Shown piece by piece: positions 10,989 to 20,334 of a DNA stretch of 64,000 nt (positions are counted from its first letter, which is position 1; each line of letters starts with the position of its first letter). Both the position numbers and the translations under genes were made by a program. This DNA is from Prorocentrum cordatum (lineage: Eukaryota > Sar > Dinophyceae > Prorocentrales > Prorocentraceae): assembly GCA_963575745.1 (NCBI GenBank), contig CAUYUJ010008113.1, positions 1,096,021 through 1,160,020 of the forward strand, in the 5' to 3' direction. The notes below the pieces were generated by a model. It made no database searches. It worked only from the letters and a program-made list of their open reading frames with translations, and was not told where the DNA came from.

Positions 10989-12073
10989 GAGAGAGAGCGT
11001 GATCCACCGCCGCTTTACTGTGGAAAACTGCCGCCCTTTTCCTCCGGGAACCCGGGGTCCCCCCCCCCCTCCGAAAATCCCCCCCCCGCTGGAACCCCTC
11101 CCCCCCCACCCTCCCCCGGCAAAACCCCCCCACTCCCCTAACCCCTCCCCCCCCCCCTCCCCTCGAAAACCGGGGGGGGCCACTACCGGTTCGAACCCCC
11201 CCAACCCCTCGAAAACCGGAGGGGGGGGGTCACTACCGGTTCGAACGCCTCCCCACCCCCCCCCCTCTCACCGCCAGCAAACGACTCCCAATCCCTACCA
11301 CCGTCCTCACCACATGCCCCACTGTTGTTCCCAGCACCAGTCCTCACCACCACTGTCCCCACTGGTTCCACCACCGCCCCTGCTGTCCCCACCAGTGCCA
11401 CCACCACTGTCGCACTGTCCCCACTGTCCCCGCCACTGTTCCCACCACGGCTCCACTCTCCCAACTTTCTCCACGGCCCCAACCACTGCCCGACTATCCC
11501 CACTGTCCCCACTGTCCCACTGACTCCTCCGCTGTCCCACTGAGCTGTCCCCACTGTCCCCACCACTGTCCCCACACCAGTGTCCCCACCACCACTGTAC
11601 CCTCCCCTGTCCTACTGTTTCCACCACATTCCCACTGTCCCCACACCACTGTCCCTACCACCACCGTCCCCACCACTGTCCCACTGTCCCCACTGTTCCC
11701 ACCATTGTCCTCACCATTGTCCCCACCACTACCGTCCCCACCACTGTCCCACTGTCCCCACCACTGTCCCGCTGTCCCCTCACCACTGTCCCTACCACCA
11801 CCGCCCCCACCACTGTCCGCACCCCCCCTCGGTTTGGTTTTCGAGGGGGGGGGGTTCGAACCGGTAGTGACCCCCCCCGGTTTTCGAGTTCGAGGGGGGT
11901 GGGGGGTTCGAACCGGTAGTGACCCCACCCCCCTTTTCATGATGAACGGGGGGTGGGAGGGGTTCGAACCAGTAGTGACCCCCCCCCCGTTTTCCTGAGG
12001 GGGGGGGGGAGGGGTTCGAACCGGTAGTGCCCCCCCCTGGTTTTCCGCCAGCAGCGGTAGAACACGCTCTTTG
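10989..12073. mobile_element. foldback element with target-site duplication
   Basis: The two ends are inverted relatives: AGAGCGTGATCCACCGCCGC on the left and, read on the other strand, AGAGCGTGTTCTACCGCTGC on the right, followed on both sides by GGAAAAC. Inside each arm are copies of a block with ACTACCGGTTCGAACC and CTCGAAAACCGG, in opposite orientation in the two arms (11,150-11,260 against 11,830-12,050). The loop (11,270-11,820) is a CCACTGTCCCCAC minisatellite. ATTCAT occurs directly outside both ends (10,983-10,988 and 12,074-12,079), as expected for a 6-bp target duplication. No protein is encoded. Confidence 0.75.
11270..11820. repeat. CCACTGTCCCC minisatellite in the foldback loop
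   Basis: About 550 bp of units near 12-15 bp built on CACTGTCCCCACCACTGTCC. The frames here are Thr/Pro/Ser/Val-rich artefacts. Confidence 0.85.
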
Positions 12074-12084
12074 ATTCATAAGGA

Positions 12085-12205
12085 ATGGAGGAGGAGGAGG
12101 AGGAGGAGGACGAGGAGGTGGTGGAGGAGAAGAACGTGGAGAACGAGGATAACGAGAAGGACGAGAGGAAAACGAGGAGGATCAGGAAGAGGATGAGAAA
12201 AAATA
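12085..12205. repeat. GGA/GAGAAC purine tract
   Basis: Starts with AAGGAATGGAGGAGGAGG, like the start of composite copy B, then decays to GAGAACGAGGATAACGAG. It is not followed by a composite head. Confidence 0.75.
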
Positions 12206-12309
12206 CAGCATCAGCAGCATCAGCAGCACGGACGGGTTGATTGAGGATACCGTCTCCGATTCATCGGAGATGTCGCGCTCGTTCCTCGAGAACCTCCACC
12301 CAGTAAATA

Positions 12310-12640
12310 ACACAAATTAGTGCAAGCTCGGCGCAACGCAACGCAGCGCAACGCAATGCGGTTCAAAGACATGGAGCGCAAGCAATGCGAAGTATGCAAA
12401 ATGAAAGAAATGCAGTGCGAGGAAAAAAAGCAATGCGACGCGAATAGGTTCCAAACAATGCGAAACGAAGCAAAGCGACGTACTGCACACTGCAAACCAA
12501 CACTGAGCACATCAACTAATAGAAAGTCAAAGCAATGCCATGCAAGCAATGCCATGTGGTGTACTGCAATGCGCCGCCTTGCGCTGCATACCGATGCAAA
12601 GTCAAATACCATGAAACGTTTCTGGGCAACAGAACAAGAT
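12310..12640. repeat. degenerate GCAATGCGA repeat
   Basis: Irregular recurrences of CAATGCG, CAACGC and AAGCAATGC over about 330 bp. No frame or gene. Confidence 0.55.
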
Positions 12641-12889
12641 CAAGTCAAAACATCGCCGTGACATGTGACAGGACAATCCGTTTGCACCCACACGGGTGCT
12701 ATTCCCCAAACAGTGCTTGCATTTAGGGATTCTTCATTAGCAATGCGCCGAAGCTTCGCCATGTTCCCTCCCGTTTCCGCCCGTAGGCGCCTTGTGGTCG
12801 CTTCGCATGCTGGATAGGTGCGCCGACGACTCGCCACACCGCCGCACGTGACCCGGCGCATGCCATCTTATGTACAAAGCTGACACCGC

Positions 12890-13195
12890 ATAGGCACTGC
12901 GTAGCTTGCACCATGCAGCTTGCACCACATAGCTTGCGCCATGTAGTTTGCACCACGCGCCCGTCACATGGTTTGCACCACGCAGCTTACACCGCAGACC
13001 TGACAACGCAAAGATTCCACCACATAGCTTCTACCGCATATCCTGCGCCGCATAGCACGCATCACGCAGTTTGCACCACATAGTTGGAACAACAGATCTT
13101 GCACCGCACAGCATGCACTGCGTAGCTTGCCCCACATGGTTTGCACCGCATAGCGTGCACCACAGACATTGCACCAAATAGCACCCCTGCAAGGA
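12890..13195. repeat. degenerate 15-bp tandem repeat
   Basis: Units of about 15-16 bp on the pattern CRYAKAGCTTGCACCRC, roughly 20 copies. Minus-strand translation is Cys/Val/Met-rich and periodic for that reason alone. Confidence 0.7.
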
Positions 13196-13765
13196 TGAAC
13201 CTCGACACAGCTCTGGCCCGCGCAGGCCGAGCCGCACTCGATCTGCAGGCCAGCGTTGATGCTCGGCTCCTTGCGCAGCAGACCGCCGTGTTGTTGGGCG
13301 TATACTTCACCTGCAGCATCGCGGCCGAGCCGTCGACGCGCCTGCAAGAATAGTCATGCAGGCAGCCCTGGCCCAGGCAGGCCGGAGCGCACTCGATCTG
13401 CAGGCCTGCGCTGATTCGGCACTTTGTGGCAATCCGCCGCTGGGCGTATAGTTCACCTGCGACAGCGCAGCGCGCTGTCGACGCGCCTGCAAGGATAGTC
13501 CTCGAAGCTGCCCTGGCCCGGGGCCCGGGCAAACCGAGTCGAACTCGATCTGCAGGCCGGTGCTGGTGGTGGGCACGTCGTAGCTATCCGCCGTGTGGCT
13601 GGGCGTGTACTACCCCTGCGGCAGCGCGGCAGCGCTGTCGACGCGCCTGCAAGGATAGTCCTCGAAGCAGCCCCCGAAGTGCACTCGATCTGCAGGCCAG
13701 TGTTGATGTTCGGCACCTCGTAGCAGTCCGCCGCGTTGTGGGCAGGTAAGCGACCTTCAAGATTT
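13190..13765 (-). repeat. four tandem units of about 150 bp, possibly duplicated exon/intron units
   Basis: CTCGATCTGCAGGCC occurs with its ATC at 13,241, 13,396, 13,548 and 13,688, so units are 155, 152 and 140 bp. Each unit also carries GTCGACGCGCCTGCAAGGAT. On the minus strand the best-preserved units encode a similar peptide (VPTTSTGLQIEFDS, VPNINTGLQIECTS, INAGLQIECGSACAG), but unit lengths are not multiples of three. Each peptide is followed by TATCCTTGCAGG, which looks like a splice acceptor. So the array may be duplicated Cys-containing exons with short introns, or a decayed copy of them. I do not recognise the domain. Confidence 0.5.
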
Positions 13766-13769
13766 CATC

Positions 13770-14485
13770 TCGCTTGGTGTGCGTCAACCGGAAGTCTTCT
13801 GGAGCATGCCAGTCTCCTGCTCCTGCTCGCCTGAGGCGCACGGCTCACCTCCTGCGCACACGGCTTCCACATCTGAAGAGCGGGCAAGAGACAGCAGCAA
13901 GGCGGTAGTGAGGAGCATCATCTAATGAGTGAGACTCTATTTCGGCACTAGGTCTGGTCGCTCTCCCCTTCGAAGCCTGGCAGCCTTGAGCCACAATGAT
14001 TACGGATCCTCCAAGGAGGACGTGCAAGAGAAGAGAAGGAAGTGCCAGTAGACGAATGGCAACATCTAACAGACACAGAGAGCATAGCGGAGTTGAACAA
14101 TACTGATAATTTCGACGCAGCGAGCGGGGCGACTGGGGTGAACGGCGCGGCGGCGAGAAATTCTGAAAACAAAGAGTTCCTTCCCGTCCCCGTGCTCCTT
14201 CCTCCTACCCCCTCCTCCGTCTACTCATCCTCCTCCTCCTCGTCAACTTCCTCATCCTCTTTCTTCTCCCGACGGCGAGCGAACAGATTAAGAATACTGA
14301 CGTCGTATGTCTCATATGCCCGCCCGCTTGTCCGCGACCATTCCGCCCTCTCCCTCACCCCCCAGCTGCGCTGCCGCGTACGACCCTGTCTGCCCCTCTG
14401 CGACACCACATTCGCAAAAAGCAAGGCGGAGTAGGAGGCCCTCGCTGCGTCCACCAACCCAATTCTCCCCCCCCCCCCTCGACTA
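13770..14485. other. no gene recognised
   Basis: Sparse short frames; a (TCC)n-like patch lies at 14,215-14,265. Nothing further supported. Confidence 0.5.
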
Positions 14486-14488
14486 CAC

Positions 14489-14656
14489 GTAAGGGTGACC
14501 CTAGGCAAGAATAACCTTTGGTGCGCGACTTAACGGGGGACGCGGGGTGGCCAAATCCGGGCGCGCAAGCCGCTGCCACTGCTTCGCGTTCAGCGATCGG
14601 GGGGGACCCATTGGGCCCGCACCAAAGGTCACTCCGGCGAAAGGTCACTCTTGCGT
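14489..14656. mobile_element. miniature inverted-repeat element, GTGACC family, uninterrupted copy
   Basis: The left end GGGTGACCCTAGGCAAGA continues to TAACCTTTGGTGCGCG. The right end, read on the other strand, gives AAGAGTGACCTTTCGCCGGA and GTGACCTTTGGTGCGG. The arms are about 40 bp and imperfect; the whole is about 165 bp. A second copy at 23,368-23,742 has another element inserted in its right arm. Confidence 0.75.
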
Positions 14657-14659
14657 CTA

Positions 14660-16370
14660 GTCGAACACCCCACCCTACTCCATCCTCCCCCACACGGGGA
14701 GAGGGGAGAAGGAGAGGGCGTGAGGATCGGACGACTCTGCGCAGCGAGGGCATCCCACAGAGGCAGCAAGCCCGAGCGTCCTCGCCCGCATGGTCAGGTT
14801 CTTGGTCCCGCAGGGGCAAATCCAACCGTGCCACTCGGCCTCCCTGCTCCCGGGTCTCCCTCTGGCCCTTCCTGCCGCGCAGTTTCGGCTTCTGCTTGCG
14901 CCCCCACGAGATGCAAGGCCCCGCCAGCATCCGAAATACGTAATACGTAGTGAGACTCTGGGCGTCGAGTATATATCGGGGAGGCGTAGGGCTCGGGTTC
15001 GGGGCCCTCGGGCTGGCCTGACGGGGCCATCATGAAAATGACGAGACCCAGTCTCTGAAATTTGACGCGAGCTCCCGCTGCAGACATCCCACAAAAACTG
15101 GACCGTCAAAATCCAGGACGCGCTCCTCAAAAAAGCGTCGGCAAACCCGATTTCCAGCGCACTCGAGTCTTACGTTTCCCCGCACCTGGGGAGGGGGGCG
15201 AGGGGGACAGGAGGAGAGCCTCGCAAACCGCAGCACACACGGTCGCCGCCAAGGCGCAGGCAGGGTCATGTTGGTGGGGCGTTGGCTTGGCCCGAGGGGC
15301 CAGGTGGCACAGCCAAGCAAAGCCCCACCGCGCGACGGGTGGCCTGCGAACGCCTCTAGAGGACACACCGCCGAATCACTGGAGCGCAAAACATCCGAAT
15401 GACTAGACATGGCAGCATTGACGGGCTCACTGTAGCCCTGGCGACACAACGGCCAAACATCCTTGTCATCCTCTGTCGTCATTGGCTATCGACGCCTCGG
15501 TAACCGAGCACCTCACCGACACGGGAGCTCGTCTTTGCCCACGGGCGTCGGTGGACAGGCTAGCGGCACCTCCTTTGGAACGTCGGAACACACTACTCTG
15601 GGCCGACGTTTGGTGCCACGGCCATGCAGGCTGGCCAGGCGCGTGGGATACGAATTGCATGTGTACCTTGGGCACCATAGCACAGACACGTATGAATCCG
15701 CAGAGCAGCAGCGCTGGCTCCGACGTCCAGCACAAGCTCATGATTGCCGGTGTCCGCGGCACAACAGCCACGCTGCTGATTAGCGATGGCGGCTTTCGCT
15801 TGACCGCCCGGTCGTTGAGTCCGAGAAAGAGCTGCGTGCAGAACAGTGACGTGCGCCGCGGCTCAAGTCAGGCAAGCAATGATGTGGTCGGCACGGGGGC
15901 CTGTACGGGGAAGCCAGCCAAGAGACGGGAGATGGAAAACAACCAAAGACGTCATACTGGAGGCCCAGAACAATGAGGAGCCAAGTCCTTCGCACGCACA
16001 GCAGTTGGAGTTGCTGCCTGCCTGAGGCAATGGCGTGGAGGGGGGCCATAGTCTGGAAAGCACCGATGAGACAGTGACCGAGCTGGGAAGCGCATCCAAT
16101 CGAATCGAGGCTCATATCGCCGCCGCATGCCACGAGCTTGAGTCGGGACAGCTCGAGGAGGCCTGTGCGCCTCCGAAGCCAACACGGAAAAACAACAAAC
16201 TGGCTGGCCCTCAAGGACCTCGCCCGTGGACGGATGGAGTCCACGAGCAGCTGTGGCAGGCCTCCGAACCTGCCTGTCGCGGGCCGGCGGGACCTTCGCT
16301 GGCCACTGACATGAGTCCTAGAGGACCAAAGGGGCACCACGGGGCAGAGTATAAGCTAACGTCACACAGA
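14660..16370. other. no gene recognised; possible exon scraps near 16.03-16.33 kb
   Basis: Plus-strand frames at 15,482-15,976 and 16,035-16,330 read without low complexity (the second begins HSLESTDETVTELGSASNRI), but have no domain I know and are contradicted by minus-strand frames of similar length. I leave them unassigned. Confidence 0.4.
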
Positions 16371-16371
16371 G

Positions 16372-16555
16372 GGTTGGCGCGAGGAGTTCGAAGAAGGCGA
16401 AGGGGAAGCTCACAAAGGCAAGCGGCTCCAGGCTTCCAGGAAGCCATGTCAGGAGCCTTCGGGGCCTTCTGGGAAGGCCCCTGCCTTCTCAGAAGCCCCC
16501 CCCCCCAGCATTCTTAGAAGCCCCCCCCCCTCGCGCCACCCCTTTGTGGGCGCCG
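16372..16555. mobile_element. CCTTCT/AGAAGG hairpin element, copy 1
   Basis: The ends are inverted relatives (TTGGCGCGAGGAG on the left; GTGGCGCGAGGGG read from the right). Internal blocks such as GGGGCCTTCTGGGAAGGCCC and CCTTCTCAGAAG give nested stems. Relatives lie at 24,130-24,305, 59,299-59,496 and 63,753-63,903. Confidence 0.6.
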
Positions 16556-16589
16556 CGGGGTAAGGAAAACAGCGCAAAAGCGCAGATGC

Positions 16590-17300
16590 AGACACGCCCG
16601 TGGCGAGCCATTCAAGGTTGCCACACTCTGGCAACTCTTGCGCGGCAGCCTCATCCCAAGAAGGCCCACGGGACCAGAACGCACGAGCCAGAACATCCAT
16701 GATCTCAGGCCGCTCACGGAGCGGCTGCCTCCTTGGCCCGAATCCGTTCGGCCAGGGCACACAGTCGATCGTTGTCGGCTCCGCGCGCCATGCCCGCCGA
16801 GGCGGGGCCAGGAGGGGCGAGGAGCACCGCCTTGGGCGGCGCCCTGAGAGGCATGTAGTGAGGGTGGTGGCCATCCCGAATCCGTGTAAGAGCGCTTTCT
16901 CCCGAGGCTCCGAGCTGCTCGAGACAAACCTGGCCAAGCAAGTGACAACGTCGGCAGGTGTGCGCACCACATCGGGTGCAACAAAAACTGCTTTTGAGTC
17001 TGGTTTCAAAACAGCGAAGCCCAACTTATGGCGCCTCTCGGTCCCAACACCCACAAGGCGCCTGAGAGCCGTGGAGCAACCAGCACAGCCACTCACAGGT
17101 CGGGCATCGCTGTTAAGAGAAACCAGAGAACATCTCCTACATCTGAAACCACCCTTCTCCTCGAGCTCCTCCCACGAAGGAGGGGTCTCGAAGGCCGAAT
17201 CGATCGCCAGGGCCGCGGCCATAGAGGGGAGGGGGAGGGGGAGGGCGGGATGGAAGGTAGAGCTCAGGTCGGCAGGCCACTGATGAAGGTCAGCAAAACA
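16590..17300 (-). CDS. unrecognised ORF with a zinc-ribbon-like CxxC pair set, probably decayed
   Basis: I do not recognise the protein. On the minus strand about 17,300-16,880 is one good frame. It contains ETPPSWEELEEKGGFRCRRC (17,141 and below) and, 14 residues on, GCAGC (to 17,076): two CxxC pairs spaced like a small zinc ribbon. It continues with HKLGFAVLKPDSKAVFVAPD. Good-looking sequence then moves to a second frame (about 16,935-16,714, MPLRAPPKAVLLAPPGPASA) and a third (about 16,713-16,590, PEIMDVLARAFWSRGPSWDE), so at least two shifts, or introns, interrupt it. The hairpin element 16,372-16,555 lies just downstream. It may be part of a retroelement. The role is unknown. Confidence 0.45.
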
Positions 17301-17429
17301 GGGGACGACTGAAAGGGCTCTTCGCAGAATGTTCTTGCAAGGGCATGCCCAGCTCACCCCGACCTCCCCCCACAAAGCGTCAGTGCCCAGCCTCCAGCTT
17401 AGATGCTCTTTCCGGAGACCTGCCTGGAG

Positions 17430-17560
17430 CCACTCGCTCCACTCCTGCGTCGATCCTGCGTCGAACGTTCGTCGACTCGAGTCGAATCCGAGCCGACCTT
17501 GAGTCTAGCTGGAGTCGAACTAAGTAGAACCTAACTGGAGTCGAACAGCTCCGTTAGGTG
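17430..17560. repeat. GTCGA-rich short repeat
   Basis: GTCGAA, CTGGAGTCGAAC and relatives recur about nine times in 130 bp. Confidence 0.6.
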
Positions 17561-18265
17561 GGTCCCAGGAAGGCCCCCGAAACGAACATCTGAGAAAGGG
17601 GGAGAGGGGGAGGGGGGACAGGACGAGGCGCGGGCATGGCGGCATACACGTCACCCAACGAACGACTCGCATGCCAAGCACAACGAATGGTGCACATGAC
17701 GTTATCAAAAGTGACCAGGACCTTTTGAACAGCAGAGGGGGGAGAAAGACAGACACGAGACCTGGCACCCATCCGCTCAAGAGCGCCCGCGACAGATGCG
17801 GGCATGGGCCCATCCTTGCGTAAACATGGAGGTGCGTGCCGTGTACATGCGTAAAAGATGCCACGCGCGCTCCCTGTCTGCCTACTATTGGGCATGCCGC
17901 GGGCGCCAAGCGCTGCTGGCTCGCAGCGCGCTGTCATCTCGGACTGCCGCAGACGACAGACGGCTAGACCAGCACACGATTTCCATCGGACAGTGTACCG
18001 ATCGACTGTGCCGCAGGCCCTGTCATGTTCAGCTTCATGCCCATCACACTGCCAGGTCCTGGTAAAGAGGCTGTGCTCGAAGGCTGGACCCCATTAAGCA
18101 TAAAGGGGCCTTCGAGGCGGTCCCGGCAATCACATGGAGGATCATTGATCACCGTCGCAAGATAGCCTGGCCTGGAGTGCGAGAGATGGAGGGACTACAC
18201 AGGGTCTCCCGAATGATGAGGCGACACTGAGCACACATAAGTAATTACAATGGTACTGCCGAATC
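17560..18265. other. no gene recognised
   Basis: Several overlapping frames on both strands, none with a domain or repeat; no RNA seen. Confidence 0.5.
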
Positions 18266-18270
18266 AGAAA

Positions 18271-18570
18271 TCAAAGGATGGCACCTACGGGAAGATGACC
18301 AGGGTGGCAAGGAGATAGGTAAACATTAGGTTTAAGCCAGGACAAGGGCTTACAGCCCTGAAGCTCTTCACTCCCTATCCCCGCTTCGTCTTTCTCTCGT
18401 CTCTTCCAATTGTCCGCGATCTTGGCCATCAACATTTTCTTCTTCTCCGCATCCTTTTCCTTCCGGTCGCGCTTCTTGTCCTTCTTCGAGCTCCTCCCCC
18501 GCGGCCCTTTCCTCCCCGTTCCACGAGCAGCCCTCCCGCACGCCCATCCGTGCAAAGTCCCCCTCTGCAA
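18271..18570 (-). CDS. possible exon with a Lys/Arg/Glu-rich charged helix
   Basis: The minus frame reads SSKKDKKRDRKEKDAEKKK, then MLMAKIADNWKRREKDEAGI and SEELQGCKPLSWL before its stop. Such charged, probably helical stretches are common in RNA-processing and chromatin proteins, but no domain can be named. It precedes (on this strand, follows) a GGA/CCT tract, so some of its composition may come from decayed purine repeats. No splice sites were assigned. Confidence 0.3.
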   Translation of the reverse strand: MQRGTLHGWACGRAARGTGRKGPRGRSSKKDKKRDRKEKDAEKKKMLMAKIADNWKRREKDEAGIGSEELQGCKPLSWLKPNVYLSPCHPGHLPVGAIL

Positions 18571-18728
18571 AGCTGCGCCTCTTCTCCCTCAGAGCTGCCC
18601 CCTGGGGCCGCGCGCGAAGGTGCCAGCGCGCCGAAGCTGCTCGCGGAGCTCCACGAACCTTCCCGCCACAGCTCACCCGACTAGTCCGTACGTCCCCCTG
18701 CCAGGCTGATCTTCGTCCCCCCCTCCCC

Positions 18729-18835
18729 CCTCCCCTCCTCCTCCTCCTCCTCCTCCTCCTCCTCCACCTCCTCCTCCTCCCCCTCCTCCTCCTCCTCCTC
18801 CTCCTCCTCCTCCTCCTCCTCCTCCTCCTCCCTCT
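18729..18835. repeat. CCT trinucleotide tract
   Basis: About 105 bp of (CCT)n. Confidence 0.9.
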
Positions 18836-18839
18836 GCTC

Positions 18840-19655
18840 GTCGTCCTCCCTTCGCGCCGGCAGAGGCGGAGGCCCGCGGGCGACCGAAGGCCCAGACCCC
18901 AGCGGCCGGACCCGGTTCCCGGAGGTCCTGGCCCCGCTCCCGGGAGCAGCCTGTCACCCCGAGTCGTTGTCTGACTGTCCCAGACGGCACCCGGATGCCA
19001 GAAACAGCAGAAAACCTTCCGTCGTAGTTCCCCGACGGGCGCAGAAACAGCAGAAGATGTCAGGGCGGGCGCACGCTGACATCGGGTATGAGTCCGTGGA
19101 TCTGGCATGTGTCGTGAAGGGCCCCGCCTCACAGTACTTCAGGACTCGACGAATGGCCGCTCAAGAAAGCATGGCCACATGCTAGTAGCTTTCTTCATAG
19201 CGTCGACGGCCCTGCTTCACAGAAACTTTGAATCTGACCAGTGGCACGCTAATGACTACCGTACTAACTTACTAATGATCGCTGGAATCGCGACAACGCG
19301 AGAGCGAGATGAGAAGCGAGTCAGTCGAATATCGCTGTAGTGGGCCATTAGTGACTCCTTAGTGGCCACTGGTGGGCCAAATTCATTCGCGGGCCGTTAG
19401 GAAAGCCCGTCGTGGGCCTTCCGCGGGGCATGGCTGGGCCATCCGCGGGGCAGCAGCGGGGCCAGCAGTGGAGCGAAACAGAGAAACAGGGGCATCCCAT
19501 GAGCAAGTGGGAGGGGCGCGCAACAACAGGATCTGGAGCCGCAGACTTCCGGGGCAACCCAACGGGCCACTCACTTGTCTGCTGTGAGGGGGTGCCCTCT
19601 CTGCCACTCCCCCAAGAACGGGCGGGCGCGAGGCCCCTTGCGGGGGAGGGAGCGG
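18840..19655. other. no gene recognised
   Basis: No domain, repeat or RNA gene seen. Confidence 0.5.
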
Positions 19656-19659
19656 GGGT

Positions 19660-19815
19660 GGGGGAGGGGGAGGGGGAGGGGGGGGGAGGGGGAGGAGAGG
19701 GGAGGAGGAGGAGGAGGAGGAGGAGGAGGAGGAGGAGGAGGAGGAGGAGGAGGAGCAGGAGCAGGAGGAGGGGGAGGAGGAGGAGGAGGAAAAGGAGGAG
19801 GAGGAGGAGGCGCCC
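19660..19815. repeat. GGA/GGGA tract
   Basis: About 155 bp of G-rich purine repeat. Confidence 0.9.
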
Positions 19816-20209
19816 CCCCCAAAACGTGAGACCAGTGGCGCCAGGACAGGCGACTGAGCACGCCGAGTCTGTATGGAAGCGGGGCCCGCCGCTAGTCCAC
19901 GCGGGCGGCCGAGCGGAAGGCCGAGGTAGAAGCGCTTTGGACGGGTTCCGACAAGCAGGAGAGAGGAACTTGACGCTGAGTCTTGTGGGAAGTTCTCGCT
20001 GGCTCCTGGAGGAGGTTATCTCGCCTCGGGGTGCTCTCCAGCAGCTGCGCCTCAACGCGGGCGATCCGGGGGCGTCAGAGTGGTCCCGAACGGCGCCTCG
20101 AGGCCCGAATTCGGGTCCGAAGACATAGATGGCGTGCGGCCGAGCGAAGGCCGAGCGGAAGCGGCACCTCCCAAGAGGAGGGGCAACGAAAGGAGGCAGA
20201 AAGGCTCAG

Positions 20210-20330
20210 GGAGGGGTTTGGGGGGGAACATCGACCTGGAGTCGGCGATGCATCGCTCGGCAATGCGTCGCCAACAGATCGGCGTCAGGCCCACGGTACA
20301 TCGCCAATAGATCGCCTATAGATCAGCCAG
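20210..20330. mobile_element. GATCGGCGATGCATCG palindrome-rich element, copy 1
   Basis: Contains GGGGGGAACATCGACCTGGA, GTCGGCGATGCATCGC and several GATCGSC/ATCGCC inversions. The same start (ATCGACCTGGAATCGGCGAT) occurs at 28,330, where a fuller copy is present. Confidence 0.6.
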
Positions 20331-20334
20331 TAGG

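Noticed and set aside
11150-12050. GGTTCGAACC motifs resembling a tRNA B box
   Set aside because: They sit inside repeated C-run blocks, are part of a palindrome, and have no A box, anticodon arm or acceptor stem at the right distances.
15482-16330. Plus-strand frames at 15.5-16.3 kb as a gene
   Set aside because: No recognisable domain, no clear splice sites, and opposing frames of equal length; kept only as an unassigned region.
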